Position numbers and translations under genes: made by a program. DNA of 44,251 bases from Ruminococcus sp. GTDB lineage: Bacteria > Bacillota > Clostridia > Oscillospirales > Ruminococcaceae. Shown in pieces: positions 33,269 through 41,697 of this stretch. The notes below the pieces were generated by a model. The model ran no database searches. It worked only from the letters and a program-made list of their open reading frames with translations, and was not told the DNA's origin. Location: positions 1 to 44,251 of the forward strand of contig SVNU01000006.1 in the NCBI GenBank assembly GCA_015066715.1. Reading direction: 5' to 3'. The stretch's first letter is position 1. Each line of letters begins with the position of its first letter.

Positions 33269-34972
33269 ATGAACTTAAATGAATTGACTATTGAACAGAT
33301 AAATACCTTTTCTGTTCAGCAGGGAGCAACTGCACTTTCAAAGCTCCGTGAGGAAAGCTACAATGCTATGGAAGAAAACGAAGCACTTCTTATGCGTATA
33401 TTAAAGGACAATAAAGATACTGAAATCGGAAAAAAATATGATTTTGCATCTATTGAATCCATAGAGGAATATCAGAAAAGACTACCTGTTACGACCTATG
33501 ATGATTATGCGGAATATGTTTTACGTATGATAAATAACAATCAGAGTAATCTAATGACAGCGTATGATGTAGACCTTTACTGTGAAACAAACGGAACTCT
33601 TGGAAATCCGAAAATAATGCCTATGTCATCTAATGCAATCGCTGTTCAGAACACATATAATTCAGGTGTGTTTAATGGAATTAAAGGTGAGGAACTTGAT
33701 CCGTCATGGATGAAGGGTCGTGCTATGACTCTTATGGAATGTAAGATGGTAGAAATCAAGGACGGAAAAAAATATGGTGCACTTTCATCCATTATGATGA
33801 GTGAAATGAAACCCGTTCTCGAAAAAATCTCATCAACTCCGTTTGAAGCGCTTTTTCCTGTAGGTGATACAGATGCCCGTTATCTTCAGGCGAGATTTGC
33901 TCTTGCGGCAAGTGACATAACTCAGATAAACGCTACATTTTTAAGCTTTGTTGCCGAGATTATGCGTTATATCGAAACTCACTGGCAAATGCTTGTTGAT
34001 GATATTGAAAAAGGAACTATCAATCAGGAAATTAGAATGCCGGATGATGTAAGAAACAATCTGCTTGCAAAAATCAGTCCTATGCCTGAACGTGCTGCAG
34101 AGCTTCGCAAAATATTTGAAGAAGAAATGCATACAAAAATTGCAGTTAAGATTTGGAAAAATCTGAAACTGATAAGCGGTGTAGGTACAGGTGCATTTGA
34201 AATCTATGACAACAAGCTGAAAGAACGATATGTCGATGACAGCGTAAAATTCTTTTATGCAGGAATAAGCTCTACAGAAGCTATGTTTTCTGTTCCGCTT
34301 GGAATGGATATCAAGGACAGTGCTCTTGTGCCTAACAGTATATTCTATGAATTTCTGCCTGTTGATGCCAATGATGATTTTTCAAAAATTGTCACACTTG
34401 ATAAGGTTGAGGTTGGAAAAGATTATGAAATTATTATGACAAATCTTTCCGGACTTTACCGTTACAGAATGCGTGACTGTATAAAAGTTATGGGAATGTA
34501 CAATAATCTCCCTCTTATCCGTTTTCAGTACAGAATAGATCAGGTTGTGGATCTGATTGATGATCATACATCGGAAATTGCACTTACCAAAACTGCAACA
34601 GATACTGCAAAGAAGCTCGGTTTTGAGCTTGTGGATTTCTCAGTTTTTGCAGACAGAGAGGCTATGCCGCCAAAATATATATATCTTATTGAAGCAGTAA
34701 ATATACCTGATGGGATTGAGCTCGGTGCAATACAAAAATGCATAAACGAAAATCTTGATAAATACAATCCTGAACTTGCTGCACAAATTGCTAAAGAAAT
34801 GTGTGCACCGGCTGATGTTCATCTTCTTCAGGAAGAAACATATATGCTTTATCGTGACCTTATGGTTATGAAGGGACGTAATTCAGCCCAGCTCAAACCT
34901 GTAAGAATAATTATCAATGAACTGCAGCGCCGTTTCTTCTTTGGTTTGGTTGAAAAGGAATGGGAGGCATAA
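33269..34972 (+). CDS. GH3-family acyl-adenylating enzyme (amido synthetase-like)
   Basis: The 567-residue protein belongs to the GH3 branch of the adenylate-forming superfamily. In plants these enzymes activate carboxylic acids such as auxin or jasmonate with ATP and join them to amino acids. All three nucleotide motifs can be seen: an ETNGTLGNPK loop at residues 106-115 (usual SSGTSxGxxK), YAGISSTEA near residue 330 (usual YxSSE), and GLYRYRMRD at 395-403 (usual GxYRYRxGD). Length and order fit GH3. The first motif lacks the usual serines. The substrate is unknown. Its position between a STAS protein and an exporter suggests that it makes a small conjugate which is then exported. GGGAGG for the next gene lies inside its last codons. 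Confidence 0.85.
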   Translation: MNLNELTIEQINTFSVQQGATALSKLREESYNAMEENEALLMRILKDNKDTEIGKKYDFASIESIEEYQKRLPVTTYDDYAEYVLRMINNNQSNLMTAYDVDLYCETNGTLGNPKIMPMSSNAIAVQNTYNSGVFNGIKGEELDPSWMKGRAMTLMECKMVEIKDGKKYGALSSIMMSEMKPVLEKISSTPFEALFPVGDTDARYLQARFALAASDITQINATFLSFVAEIMRYIETHWQMLVDDIEKGTINQEIRMPDDVRNNLLAKISPMPERAAELRKIFEEEMHTKIAVKIWKNLKLISGVGTGAFEIYDNKLKERYVDDSVKFFYAGISSTEAMFSVPLGMDIKDSALVPNSIFYEFLPVDANDDFSKIVTLDKVEVGKDYEIIMTNLSGLYRYRMRDCIKVMGMYNNLPLIRFQYRIDQVVDLIDDHTSEIALTKTATDTAKKLGFELVDFSVFADREAMPPKYIYLIEAVNIPDGIELGAIQKCINENLDKYNPELAAQIAKEMCAPADVHLLQEETYMLYRDLMVMKGRNSAQLKPVRIIINELQRRFFFGLVEKEWEA

Positions 34973-34973
34973 T

Positions 34974-36710
34974 ATGAACGGCAGACTGATTGAAAAATCA
35001 TTCAGGTCGATGATGATTATGATGATATTTGCAGGTATTGTTGCAATGTGCGGGTCGGTTATTGACGGTATTGTAATAGGAAACGTTCTTGGTGCAGATG
35101 AAATGGCGTCATTCGGCTTTGCTTCGCCTGTATTTATGATTATTGCAGCAGTTGCAGGTGTGTTTGCAAATGGGGGAAAGGCACAGTGTTCTGTTTCAAT
35201 TGGTGAAGGTGATTATGATGAAGCACGCAAAAACTTTACTCTGGCTGTAATACTTTCTGTTGTCAGCGGACTTGTGATAATGATTTGCTGTCTTACAGCA
35301 GCCGAACCGATTGCCATGCTGCTTGGAGCGAATGATAAATATGTAGACTCAACAGCCGACTACATAAGAGGTATTGCAATAGGAACACTTCCTATCATGC
35401 TTATGCAGGTGATAACAGGTTATCTTGGACTTGACGGTGCTGAATCACTTGGATTTGTTGGTGCAATTGTAATGTCAATTATAAACATTTCATTTGACCT
35501 TATGGTAGGATTTGTATGGCATGGTGGTCTTTTTGAAATGGGGCTTGCAACATCCTTCAGTTATCTTGCAGCAATTATTGCACAGCTTTTATATTTCAAA
35601 AGAAAAGATAAGCTTTTCTATCCTGTAAAAATAAAATTTTCCGCATCCAAGATTACGTCAATGGTAAATACCGGATTTCCAAGTGCAATCAGCCGTATAT
35701 CCTTCAGTGTTTCTTTAATTCTTTTAAATTACATGCTTGCTGATTGTGTTGGAGAAATAGGAGTAACAGCCCTTTCAATACAAACTACATTAAGCAATTT
35801 TATTAGTGCGATATTCATGGGTATTACTTCAACAATATCAATATTCAGCGGAATGTACTATGGAGAAAAAAACAAAACCTCACTACGCATGGCATTCAGG
35901 ATTGCATGCAAGTATGGTATTATTATTTCTGTTGCAATTGCAGCAATACTTCTTGCCTTTGCCGAACAGATTGCAGCCATTATATTGAACGCTGATGAGG
36001 CTATACTTTCACTGGCGGCTAACAGTCTGAGATTTTATGCTATTTCACTTCCGGGGGAAATACTTTCTCTCATATTAATGTATCATTATCTTTCTACAGA
36101 GAAAATTGTTTATTCACATACAGTTTGTATACTTCATAATTTTGTACTGCTTGTACTTCCTGCATTTCTTCTTGAAATGGCAATAGGAATCAACGGTATC
36201 TGGCTTGGCTGGTTTATGTCCGGAATATTGCTGATTCCGATTATGCTTCCAATACTGTGGAAATACAGAAGTGGAAAAATCGGTGATCTATGGATGGCAA
36301 TTTCCAAAAATTTTGAACCTGAAAGTAAGAGAATTTTTGAAGTTTCAGTTTCTGATGATACAAATGAGCTTATGAAAGCGATAGAAGAAATCAGAAATTT
36401 CTGTGTAAATTCAGGAGTTGAAAAAAACAACATCTTCCGCATATGTCTTTCTATAGAGGAAATGGCAGGTAATATCATAAATCACGCATTTAAATCAAAA
36501 GGCGGTCATTTTATTGATCTACGTCTGATTGTAAATGAGGACAAAAGCGGCTGTATTTCCATTCGTGATAACGGAATTAAGTTTAATCCTCTTGCATATC
36601 AAAACAATCAAAATCAATATGGAATACGCCTGATTCGTGGTATTTCTACTGGTATAGACTATCATTACACTACATCAATGAACAATTTAAACATTTATAT
36701 TTCAAGTTAA
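34974..36710 (+). CDS. MATE-family exporter fused to a SpoIIAB/RsbW-like kinase domain
   Basis: The 578-residue protein has about twelve membrane helices over residues 1-440 in the two-bundle MATE pattern (MCGSVIDGIVIGNVLGADEMA near the start; NTGFPSAISRISFSVSL at the second half). Cytoplasmic residues about 455-578 form a GHKL ATPase of the anti-sigma type: N-box LSIEEMAGNIINHAF, G1-box IRDNGIKFNP and G2-box YGIRLIRG. MATE proteins export drugs or metabolites against H+ or Na+. The kinase domain is expected to phosphorylate the STAS protein of the first gene. I start at 34974, one base after the GH3 stop, with GGGAGG upstream; an upstream in-frame start at 34917 lies inside GH3. A fusion of this kind is unusual. 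Confidence 0.9.
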   Translation: MNGRLIEKSFRSMMIMMIFAGIVAMCGSVIDGIVIGNVLGADEMASFGFASPVFMIIAAVAGVFANGGKAQCSVSIGEGDYDEARKNFTLAVILSVVSGLVIMICCLTAAEPIAMLLGANDKYVDSTADYIRGIAIGTLPIMLMQVITGYLGLDGAESLGFVGAIVMSIINISFDLMVGFVWHGGLFEMGLATSFSYLAAIIAQLLYFKRKDKLFYPVKIKFSASKITSMVNTGFPSAISRISFSVSLILLNYMLADCVGEIGVTALSIQTTLSNFISAIFMGITSTISIFSGMYYGEKNKTSLRMAFRIACKYGIIISVAIAAILLAFAEQIAAIILNADEAILSLAANSLRFYAISLPGEILSLILMYHYLSTEKIVYSHTVCILHNFVLLVLPAFLLEMAIGINGIWLGWFMSGILLIPIMLPILWKYRSGKIGDLWMAISKNFEPESKRIFEVSVSDDTNELMKAIEEIRNFCVNSGVEKNNIFRICLSIEEMAGNIINHAFKSKGGHFIDLRLIVNEDKSGCISIRDNGIKFNPLAYQNNQNQYGIRLIRGISTGIDYHYTTSMNNLNIYISS

Positions 36711-36839
36711 AAAAATGATATTCGGATAAATAAACGATAAAAATATTCTCTCCTAATTGAAGCAGATTGGTAAATCGGGTAAACATGGGGATACTGAATA
36801 ACTTCTCAAAATATATCAAGAAATGTTATTACATTGAAA

Positions 36840-36867
36840 GAAAGGTACAGCGTTCGCTGTACCTTTC
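36840..36867. repeat. 28-base perfect palindrome, copy 1
   Basis: GAAAGGTACAGCG pairs with CGCTGTACCTTTC across a TT loop. The identical 28 bases recur at 37162-37189. It could end transcription of the MATE operon, but the T tract after it is short. Confidence 0.8.
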
Positions 36868-37161
36868 AGACTGTAGAAAAACCTCAATATTAAATTTTGT
36901 GCCGATTAAATCGGCAGATTTAAATTACAAAGGCAGATAGTAAGGGGACGCTTTTTCTTGCAAAGCGTCCCCTCTTGAAAAACAGCCCACCGGTCTGTTT
37001 TATCAATTCACCCCTCGTAAATGCGCCTTCGATAGGGGGTTTTCGCTCACTGCGGTGAGCGACCAAAGGCTCTGCCTTTGGATTCCGCCAGCATTTTTAA
37101 AAAATTGCTGGACCAAAAAACTTTTGGTTTGAAATTCCAAAAACGACTTTTTCGACAAACT

Positions 37162-37189
37162 GAAAGGTACAGCGTTCGCTGTACCTTTC
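37162..37189. repeat. 28-base perfect palindrome, copy 2
   Basis: This is identical to 36840-36867 and is preceded by CTGAAA in place of TTGAAA. It is followed by TTATTTCTTAT, so it may act as a terminator rightward, while the first copy faces the end of the MATE gene. Confidence 0.8.
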
Positions 37190-37343
37190 TTATTTCTTAT
37201 AATAACCGTATCATTATCATAGGAATGGGTGAAACTGTCGCAAACGTTCTTAAAGCACAGAAAGAGTATACCGATATAATTATGAGTACGCTTTGTAAAC
37301 CAGATATTATTACCGCCCTTTTTCATTTTGAAAGTATAATTTC

Positions 37344-38192
37344 TCATTTGAACATCTCCTTTACTTCTTCAACAGTGTACACGCTATCCTTTTTGCTGTG
37401 CAATACGAGATGACAATTCGGACATACAGGAACAAGGTCTTTTATCGGGTCAACAACATAATCTTCCTTAATTTCATATAACGGCTTTATATGATGAACC
37501 TCGATTTTCCCTGCAAAATCTTCACCATATACTACACCAAAATCAAATCCACAAACCTGACAAGCTGTACCGTAATATGCTATACAACGGCTTCTTGCTT
37601 TAAGATTTCGCTCATACTTATTTGAAAGAATATCCCTCATAGCACCCTCTATCAGGATTTCATCAGGCAGTTCTGTATTGTTTATTGATTCAAACTCAAA
37701 CTGTGGGAAAGGCTTGATTTTTCGGCTGTGATCCGTCAGCCACTTTTTCAGTTCTGTTTCAAAATAAGAAATCTCATAATCATAAACCTGGTTCAGGACT
37801 TCCTCAATCTGTGAAATATTAGCTGTTTCTTCTGATATATCCCAAAGCTTCAGCTTTATTTGTTCATCCCCGTTATCATTCAGATTCAAAGCGTTCAGAA
37901 GCTGATTACATGTTTTCTGCATACGCTTTCCAATATGTCTTTTGTCGAGAGTCAGCGTAACAGTTACTTTTTCATGCAGATTTTCAATTTCATAGCAGAT
38001 AATATATCCGTCTTCATGCTCATTCTTTTCAAAAATTTCATTAAGATTATCGCTTGTAAAACGGATATTCTGCATGCCTTTACACAGCGATTGTTTAAAG
38101 TGGATGTTTTCGTTTTCCGTTGCTTTGTTCGCAGACCAGTCAATGAGAATTTTCCCGATAAGTCTGCCTTTTGTGGTTAAAACTTCTGTCAT
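37344..38192 (-). CDS. HNH endonuclease (McrA-like C-terminal domain)
   Basis: The 282-residue protein has an HNH nuclease domain in its last 80 residues: two zinc cysteines in TACQVCGFDF, the HNH pair in KIEVHHIKPLYEI, then DLVPVCPNCHLVLH with the second cysteine pair and the last histidine. The 200-residue N-terminal part is an unrecognised alpha/beta domain, probably a DNA- or modification-recognition domain. This layout is known from modification-dependent restriction enzymes. Its ATG overlaps the stop codon of the hsdS remnant (TAATG), so it was built into the restriction operon and was translated after HsdS. It is the last sure gene of the leftward operon. Confidence 0.88.
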   Translation of the reverse strand: MTEVLTTKGRLIGKILIDWSANKATENENIHFKQSLCKGMQNIRFTSDNLNEIFEKNEHEDGYIICYEIENLHEKVTVTLTLDKRHIGKRMQKTCNQLLNALNLNDNGDEQIKLKLWDISEETANISQIEEVLNQVYDYEISYFETELKKWLTDHSRKIKPFPQFEFESINNTELPDEILIEGAMRDILSNKYERNLKARSRCIAYYGTACQVCGFDFGVVYGEDFAGKIEVHHIKPLYEIKEDYVVDPIKDLVPVCPNCHLVLHSKKDSVYTVEEVKEMFK

Positions 38193-38300
38193 TATCCAAA
38201 ATACTCCTGCATTAAGCTGTCAAATAATAACTGTGCCTTGTCAAGTGCTTTTATTTCTTACCAAATATTCTTGTATATAGTCTCCAAGCCTAACTTTCAT
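38192..38300 (-). pseudogene. Remnant of a type I specificity subunit gene (hsdS), internally deleted
   Basis: At 38300 an ATG preceded by GAAGGTG starts a frame reading MKVRLGDYIQEYLVRNKST and a stop. RLGDYIQEYxxRNK is the usual opening of HsdS. In the next phase the sequence immediately reads KALDKAQLLFDSLMQEYFG and stops at 38194-38192, which is the usual end of an HsdS or of one of its conserved helices. About 350 or more residues, including both target-recognition domains, are missing. It sits between the VWA gene and the HNH gene. It shows that the operon was of type I restriction-modification kind. Confidence 0.65.
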
Positions 38301-38351
38301 ATTGCACCTTCCCCTCATCCAAGAGTTTGTTTTCCTTTCATTGTATTTATA

Positions 38352-39722
38352 TCAATTTTCAAATCCAACAACATTTCCGTATGGATTTCTTAAAGACAAT
38401 TCATTTTTATCCCCTGTAATTACCCACAGATTTCGATAGGTAAGAGGGCGTGGAATTTTATCCTCACCATAGCCATCCGTAAAATAAATCAGCAATGAAT
38501 CCCTGAAATACTTATCAGAATTTATATATTCAATAACAGGCGAAAACTCCGTTCCGCCACGTCCCGCAACATCAGACCTTACATCACTGGGTTTTCTTAC
38601 AGTATAAATACGCTGAATTTCACTGTCACATTCAATTACGGTTATGCAATATTTCCTTTTTGAAATAATAGCAAAAATCTCATTGAATATCATTGAAACT
38701 TCTTTATCCGTAACTGACGCAGATGTATCTATTGCAACAGTGATTTTCAGAATTTTATCATTCATTTCACCCGACAGGTCATATCTGTTCGGTTGTCTGC
38801 GGTTTAATCTTGTGCGTGTTCTCTTTTTATCTGCTGTAATTGTGCCAATGTATTTTTTCAAAAGCTTCTGCCATGATATTTTAGGAGGTTCATTTATCAG
38901 CTTAATCTGTTCAAGATAATGTGCTGGCATAAGCCCTCTTATTTCATCGTCCATCATTTCAGCGGAAGTATTGATAAACTCCTTGACAACCTCTGTTATC
39001 TCGTCAGCATCATCACTGTCACTCCAGTTATGATCATCAATTCTGACACAATTATAACGTGTAATGATATCATCTCTTTCCTCAGAATCACTTTCCTGAG
39101 AGCCTGTGTTATCATTTTCGTTATCGGGGTTAGCCTTATCTTTAATAAGATTGAAATAATAGCTGTAATTTTCAAGCGGACGTATATTTCTCAGTCTGAA
39201 CATCTTTTTTAATGTTTCAGAAAGAATACAGCCATCAGGTACTGTCATAAATTTTCTGTTTTCAGCTGCTATTTCATATCTTAATCTATCATTAACAGAT
39301 GCATCAGCCGCAAGATTGAATTTTTCATATATATCAGAGTTACCTGTGGGATTGGATTTAATCATTTCTGCAGGATGATTAAGAATAATATGTTCGATTT
39401 CATGACAGATAATAAACATGATTTCTTTCAAAGAAAAATTACAGAGCAGCAGAGGATTTGAATTCATAACAGGCGGATATGAGTCAAGCCCGATTGCTGC
39501 AATGGTATTACTGTAAAAATCGGCATTGAAAGACAGATTCATCATAAAATAGCCGTAGTAACTATCTCTTTCAGATATCATAAACAGCTTGATAAGTTCT
39601 AAAAGATGATAAAAGTCAGATTTTATATCTTCAAGCAGTATTGGTTCACGCCGTCCATTCTCTACAGCCTTGATATTCTCTTTTATTCTGTAAAGACATT
39701 CAGTGATATTATTGTTGGTCAT
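38352..39722 (-). CDS. DUF2201-type putative metallopeptidase with VWA-like domain
   Basis: The 456-residue protein has an N-terminal zinc-peptidase-like domain with ICHEIEHIILNHP near residue 115 (HExxH plus a later His) and LAADASVNDRL following. An acidic linker comes next. Its C-terminal VWA-like domain has the metal-site motif VAIDTSASV near residue 330, GRGGTEFSPVIEYI and LIYFTDGYGED. This fits the DUF2201 family. VWA proteins work with MoxR-type AAA ATPases as adaptor and motor, and the gene overlaps the MoxR gene by one base (TGATG). Here the pair lies inside a type I restriction operon, so a role in assembling or controlling the nuclease is inferred. Confidence 0.88.
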   Translation of the reverse strand: MTNNNITECLYRIKENIKAVENGRREPILLEDIKSDFYHLLELIKLFMISERDSYYGYFMMNLSFNADFYSNTIAAIGLDSYPPVMNSNPLLLCNFSLKEIMFIICHEIEHIILNHPAEMIKSNPTGNSDIYEKFNLAADASVNDRLRYEIAAENRKFMTVPDGCILSETLKKMFRLRNIRPLENYSYYFNLIKDKANPDNENDNTGSQESDSEERDDIITRYNCVRIDDHNWSDSDDADEITEVVKEFINTSAEMMDDEIRGLMPAHYLEQIKLINEPPKISWQKLLKKYIGTITADKKRTRTRLNRRQPNRYDLSGEMNDKILKITVAIDTSASVTDKEVSMIFNEIFAIISKRKYCITVIECDSEIQRIYTVRKPSDVRSDVAGRGGTEFSPVIEYINSDKYFRDSLLIYFTDGYGEDKIPRPLTYRNLWVITGDKNELSLRNPYGNVVGFEN

Positions 39723-41044
39723 CAGCTTTCCTCAATAAGTTTTCTTGTTTCATCCGACAGGTCAAGCATATCAATCAAATCCTTTTCAAAAACATCGAAA
39801 AGCAGTTCGATAAGACTGTTACCATCATCAGATACAGCATTTGAAAGCTTTTGTGCAAATAACAGTCTTGAAGAAGAATCCAGAATATTTACAAGTGCTG
39901 ATAATTGCTTTTTGTTCAATTCAAATTGCTGCTTACCAAGCATCATAAATTCAATATTCTCTTTGAGATAATTAAGCATAAGGTCACAGGTCTGAATTTT
40001 CTTTGCAGCAGACATATTTTCAATCTGGTTGGAAATCTTAGACAATTTTTCATTATCAGCAAAAATTTCTTCCGGTGTTAATGCTCGTGACTGTGACACT
40101 TTGCTTGCAAAAAACATGGTGGCAACGGTGGAACCAAGTTTTGCAGACACAAGATTTTTCATGTCCTTTTCGACTATTTTTGGATCGTTTTCTTTGTCTG
40201 TGAAAAAATCACGAAGTAAAGGCTCGGATTTCAACAACGTATCAACCATATCCCAGCCACGAGGTGAAGGTGTTGGCTTTTCATCGTCCTGTAATTCTTT
40301 ATCATTACTTGAGAGACATTTAGGATTATCCTTTATAAAATTAAGGATTTCAGGAGACATTCCTGTATTCTTGCCATATCTGAGCCATTCTCTTGTATTA
40401 TCAGATACTTTTATTTTAAGGAATCGGTCAAGCTGTGCCGGGTCCATTTCATTTGTTGCATACAAACTGTTTTGTGTGCTTGGATTCATAGCACCGACAA
40501 AAAGTACCCACCAAGGGAAGTTATATCCATTTACGCTTCTTGTAAGAAGGATATTCATAAGTTCCTTATATACAGAATTTTCTGTTCTGTTGATTTCATC
40601 AATGAAAATAATAACAGGTTTTACTATTCCTGATTTCAGCATGGATATCTTTTCATCTGATGAAATGTCATCAAATGCATATTTATTTTCATCCCCATAT
40701 AAAACCGATTCTGCCGTTTCTTTTCCGCAAGCTGTAAATATACGCTGTTGTTCCTTCTGAATACGTTCAACTGCATAGTAAGGTAAAAAGCGGAACTTCA
40801 CATTTCCATTATCATCTTTATACTGATAAGGTAAACCTGTAATTTCGCCTTCTTTCAGTGTACCACCTTCGATAGTAATACATACACCGCCTAAATCAGC
40901 AGCCACCGATTTAATCATCTGCGACTTACCAATACCATGCTTACCTGAGATAAGAGGAGTGATAGCAAGGTCTTTCTTATCGCTGACTATATTGGCAAGT
41001 AAAGCTCTCTTTATCAGTCTTTTTGCTTCATTTACAGTTATCAA
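39722..41044 (-). CDS. MoxR-type AAA ATPase
   Basis: The 440-residue ATPase has Walker A SGKHGIGKSQM at residues about 33-43, Walker B VIIFIDEINR near 148, sensor 1 FVGAMNPSTQNS, and the arginine in DPAQLDRFLKI. Such ATPases use ATP to remodel partner complexes, generally with a VWA protein. The start is a TTG at 41044 directly after the previous stop (TAATTG), with AAAGGAG 10 bases upstream. The C-terminal 180 residues are helical and less conserved. The VWA gene follows with a one-base overlap. An AAA/VWA pair inside an hsd operon is the oddest feature here. Confidence 0.92.
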   Translation of the reverse strand: MITVNEAKRLIKRALLANIVSDKKDLAITPLISGKHGIGKSQMIKSVAADLGGVCITIEGGTLKEGEITGLPYQYKDDNGNVKFRFLPYYAVERIQKEQQRIFTACGKETAESVLYGDENKYAFDDISSDEKISMLKSGIVKPVIIFIDEINRTENSVYKELMNILLTRSVNGYNFPWWVLFVGAMNPSTQNSLYATNEMDPAQLDRFLKIKVSDNTREWLRYGKNTGMSPEILNFIKDNPKCLSSNDKELQDDEKPTPSPRGWDMVDTLLKSEPLLRDFFTDKENDPKIVEKDMKNLVSAKLGSTVATMFFASKVSQSRALTPEEIFADNEKLSKISNQIENMSAAKKIQTCDLMLNYLKENIEFMMLGKQQFELNKKQLSALVNILDSSSRLLFAQKLSNAVSDDGNSLIELLFDVFEKDLIDMLDLSDETRKLIEES

Positions 41045-41683
41045 TTAGTCTTTCACTCCTTTTAAACGGAGAAATACATCAAACTGCTTTGTACGGTTTT
41101 CTTTCTTTCTCCATTCATTTTTTCCCTTTTTGATTACAGTTTCAGTATCAAAGTCAGCAAAATGCTTCATATAAAATCCTTCGCTGAAAATCTGATATCG
41201 TGCAATTTTATCTTTATCAAGTACAGAAAAATACTTTTCAAGAAACATTTCGCTTAAAGCTATTTCAGATACTATGGCATCTATTTCATAGCTTTCAAAT
41301 AAATTGAAATTAGCATCAACAAAGCTTTCTGTAAATCCTTCGTGATTCTTTATGTATTTTTTAAATTTTGCTTTGTAGCCATCCGATAAACGCATTGCAT
41401 TCATATCAGATTTGAATTGTTCCAAAAATGATATTACTGAGTCAGATGAATTAACAGGGGTAAATGGAATTACATCAATTGATGTTTTATTTGGCTTATC
41501 TACTTCAGCAGTATCTGATTCATCGTCAGATTCATTCCATTTTTCCAGTCTCTCGATTATTTCAAGACATTCTGCTTTATAATCATCTGAATAATTCCCA
41601 ACAACAAGTTCAGTTCTAAAAAGCTCAAAATCTTCTGAAATAAGGTCATCTGCACTTGTCTTTAGTATTTCAAGTATTTCCAA
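41045..41683 (-). CDS. Acidic protein of unknown function in the hsdR-MoxR operon
   Basis: The 212-residue protein is strongly acidic, apart from a basic C-terminal tail (KKGKNEWRKKENRTKQF). No family is recognised. Two segments may be related to each other: SDDYKAECLEIIERLEKW and SDGYKAKFKKYIKNHEGF, suggesting a duplicated helical unit separated by an unstructured Asp/Ser/Thr linker. It starts 14 bases after hsdR and ends directly before the MoxR start. By position it might link the nuclease to the AAA/VWA pair, but this is guesswork. Confidence 0.75.
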   Translation of the reverse strand: MEILEILKTSADDLISEDFELFRTELVVGNYSDDYKAECLEIIERLEKWNESDDESDTAEVDKPNKTSIDVIPFTPVNSSDSVISFLEQFKSDMNAMRLSDGYKAKFKKYIKNHEGFTESFVDANFNLFESYEIDAIVSEIALSEMFLEKYFSVLDKDKIARYQIFSEGFYMKHFADFDTETVIKKGKNEWRKKENRTKQFDVFLRLKGVKD

Positions 41684-41697
41684 TTGAGTACCTCTCT

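Larger units (their letters stand above)
36711..37343. other. Hairpin-rich gap between convergent operons
   Basis: No clear gene is present. At least six stem-loops occur in 630 bases: 36840-36867, GCCGATTAAATCGGC at about 36901, GGGGACGC/GCGTCCCC at 36944-36972, CGCTCACTGCGGTGAGCG and CCAAAGGC/GCCTTTGG near 37035-37080, CCAGCATT/ATTGCTGG near 37087-37112, and 37162-37189. A plus-strand stretch from about 37199 (RIIIIGMGETVANVLKAQKE and onward) is protein-like but has no start. A minus-strand frame (37347-37003) opens with an ATGA overlap with the HNH gene, then runs into the repeats; I do not accept it as a gene. Confidence 0.6.

Noticed and set aside
34917-34974. Longer MATE reading frame starting at 34917.
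   Set aside because: The extra 19 residues overlap the GH3 gene, are not hydrophobic in the right place, and the ATG at 34974 has GGGAGG at correct spacing.
37003-37347. Minus-strand frame of 114 codons beginning with an ATGA overlap with the HNH gene stop.
   Set aside because: It runs straight through the palindrome at 37162-37189 and other hairpins, has no family resemblance, and the overlap could be chance. The opposite strand is just as protein-like.
37199-37413. Plus-strand stretch with protein-like composition (RIIIIGMGETVANVLK).
   Set aside because: It has no start or ribosome site, continues antisense into the HNH gene, and I could not link it to any family. It may be a relic but is not supported enough.
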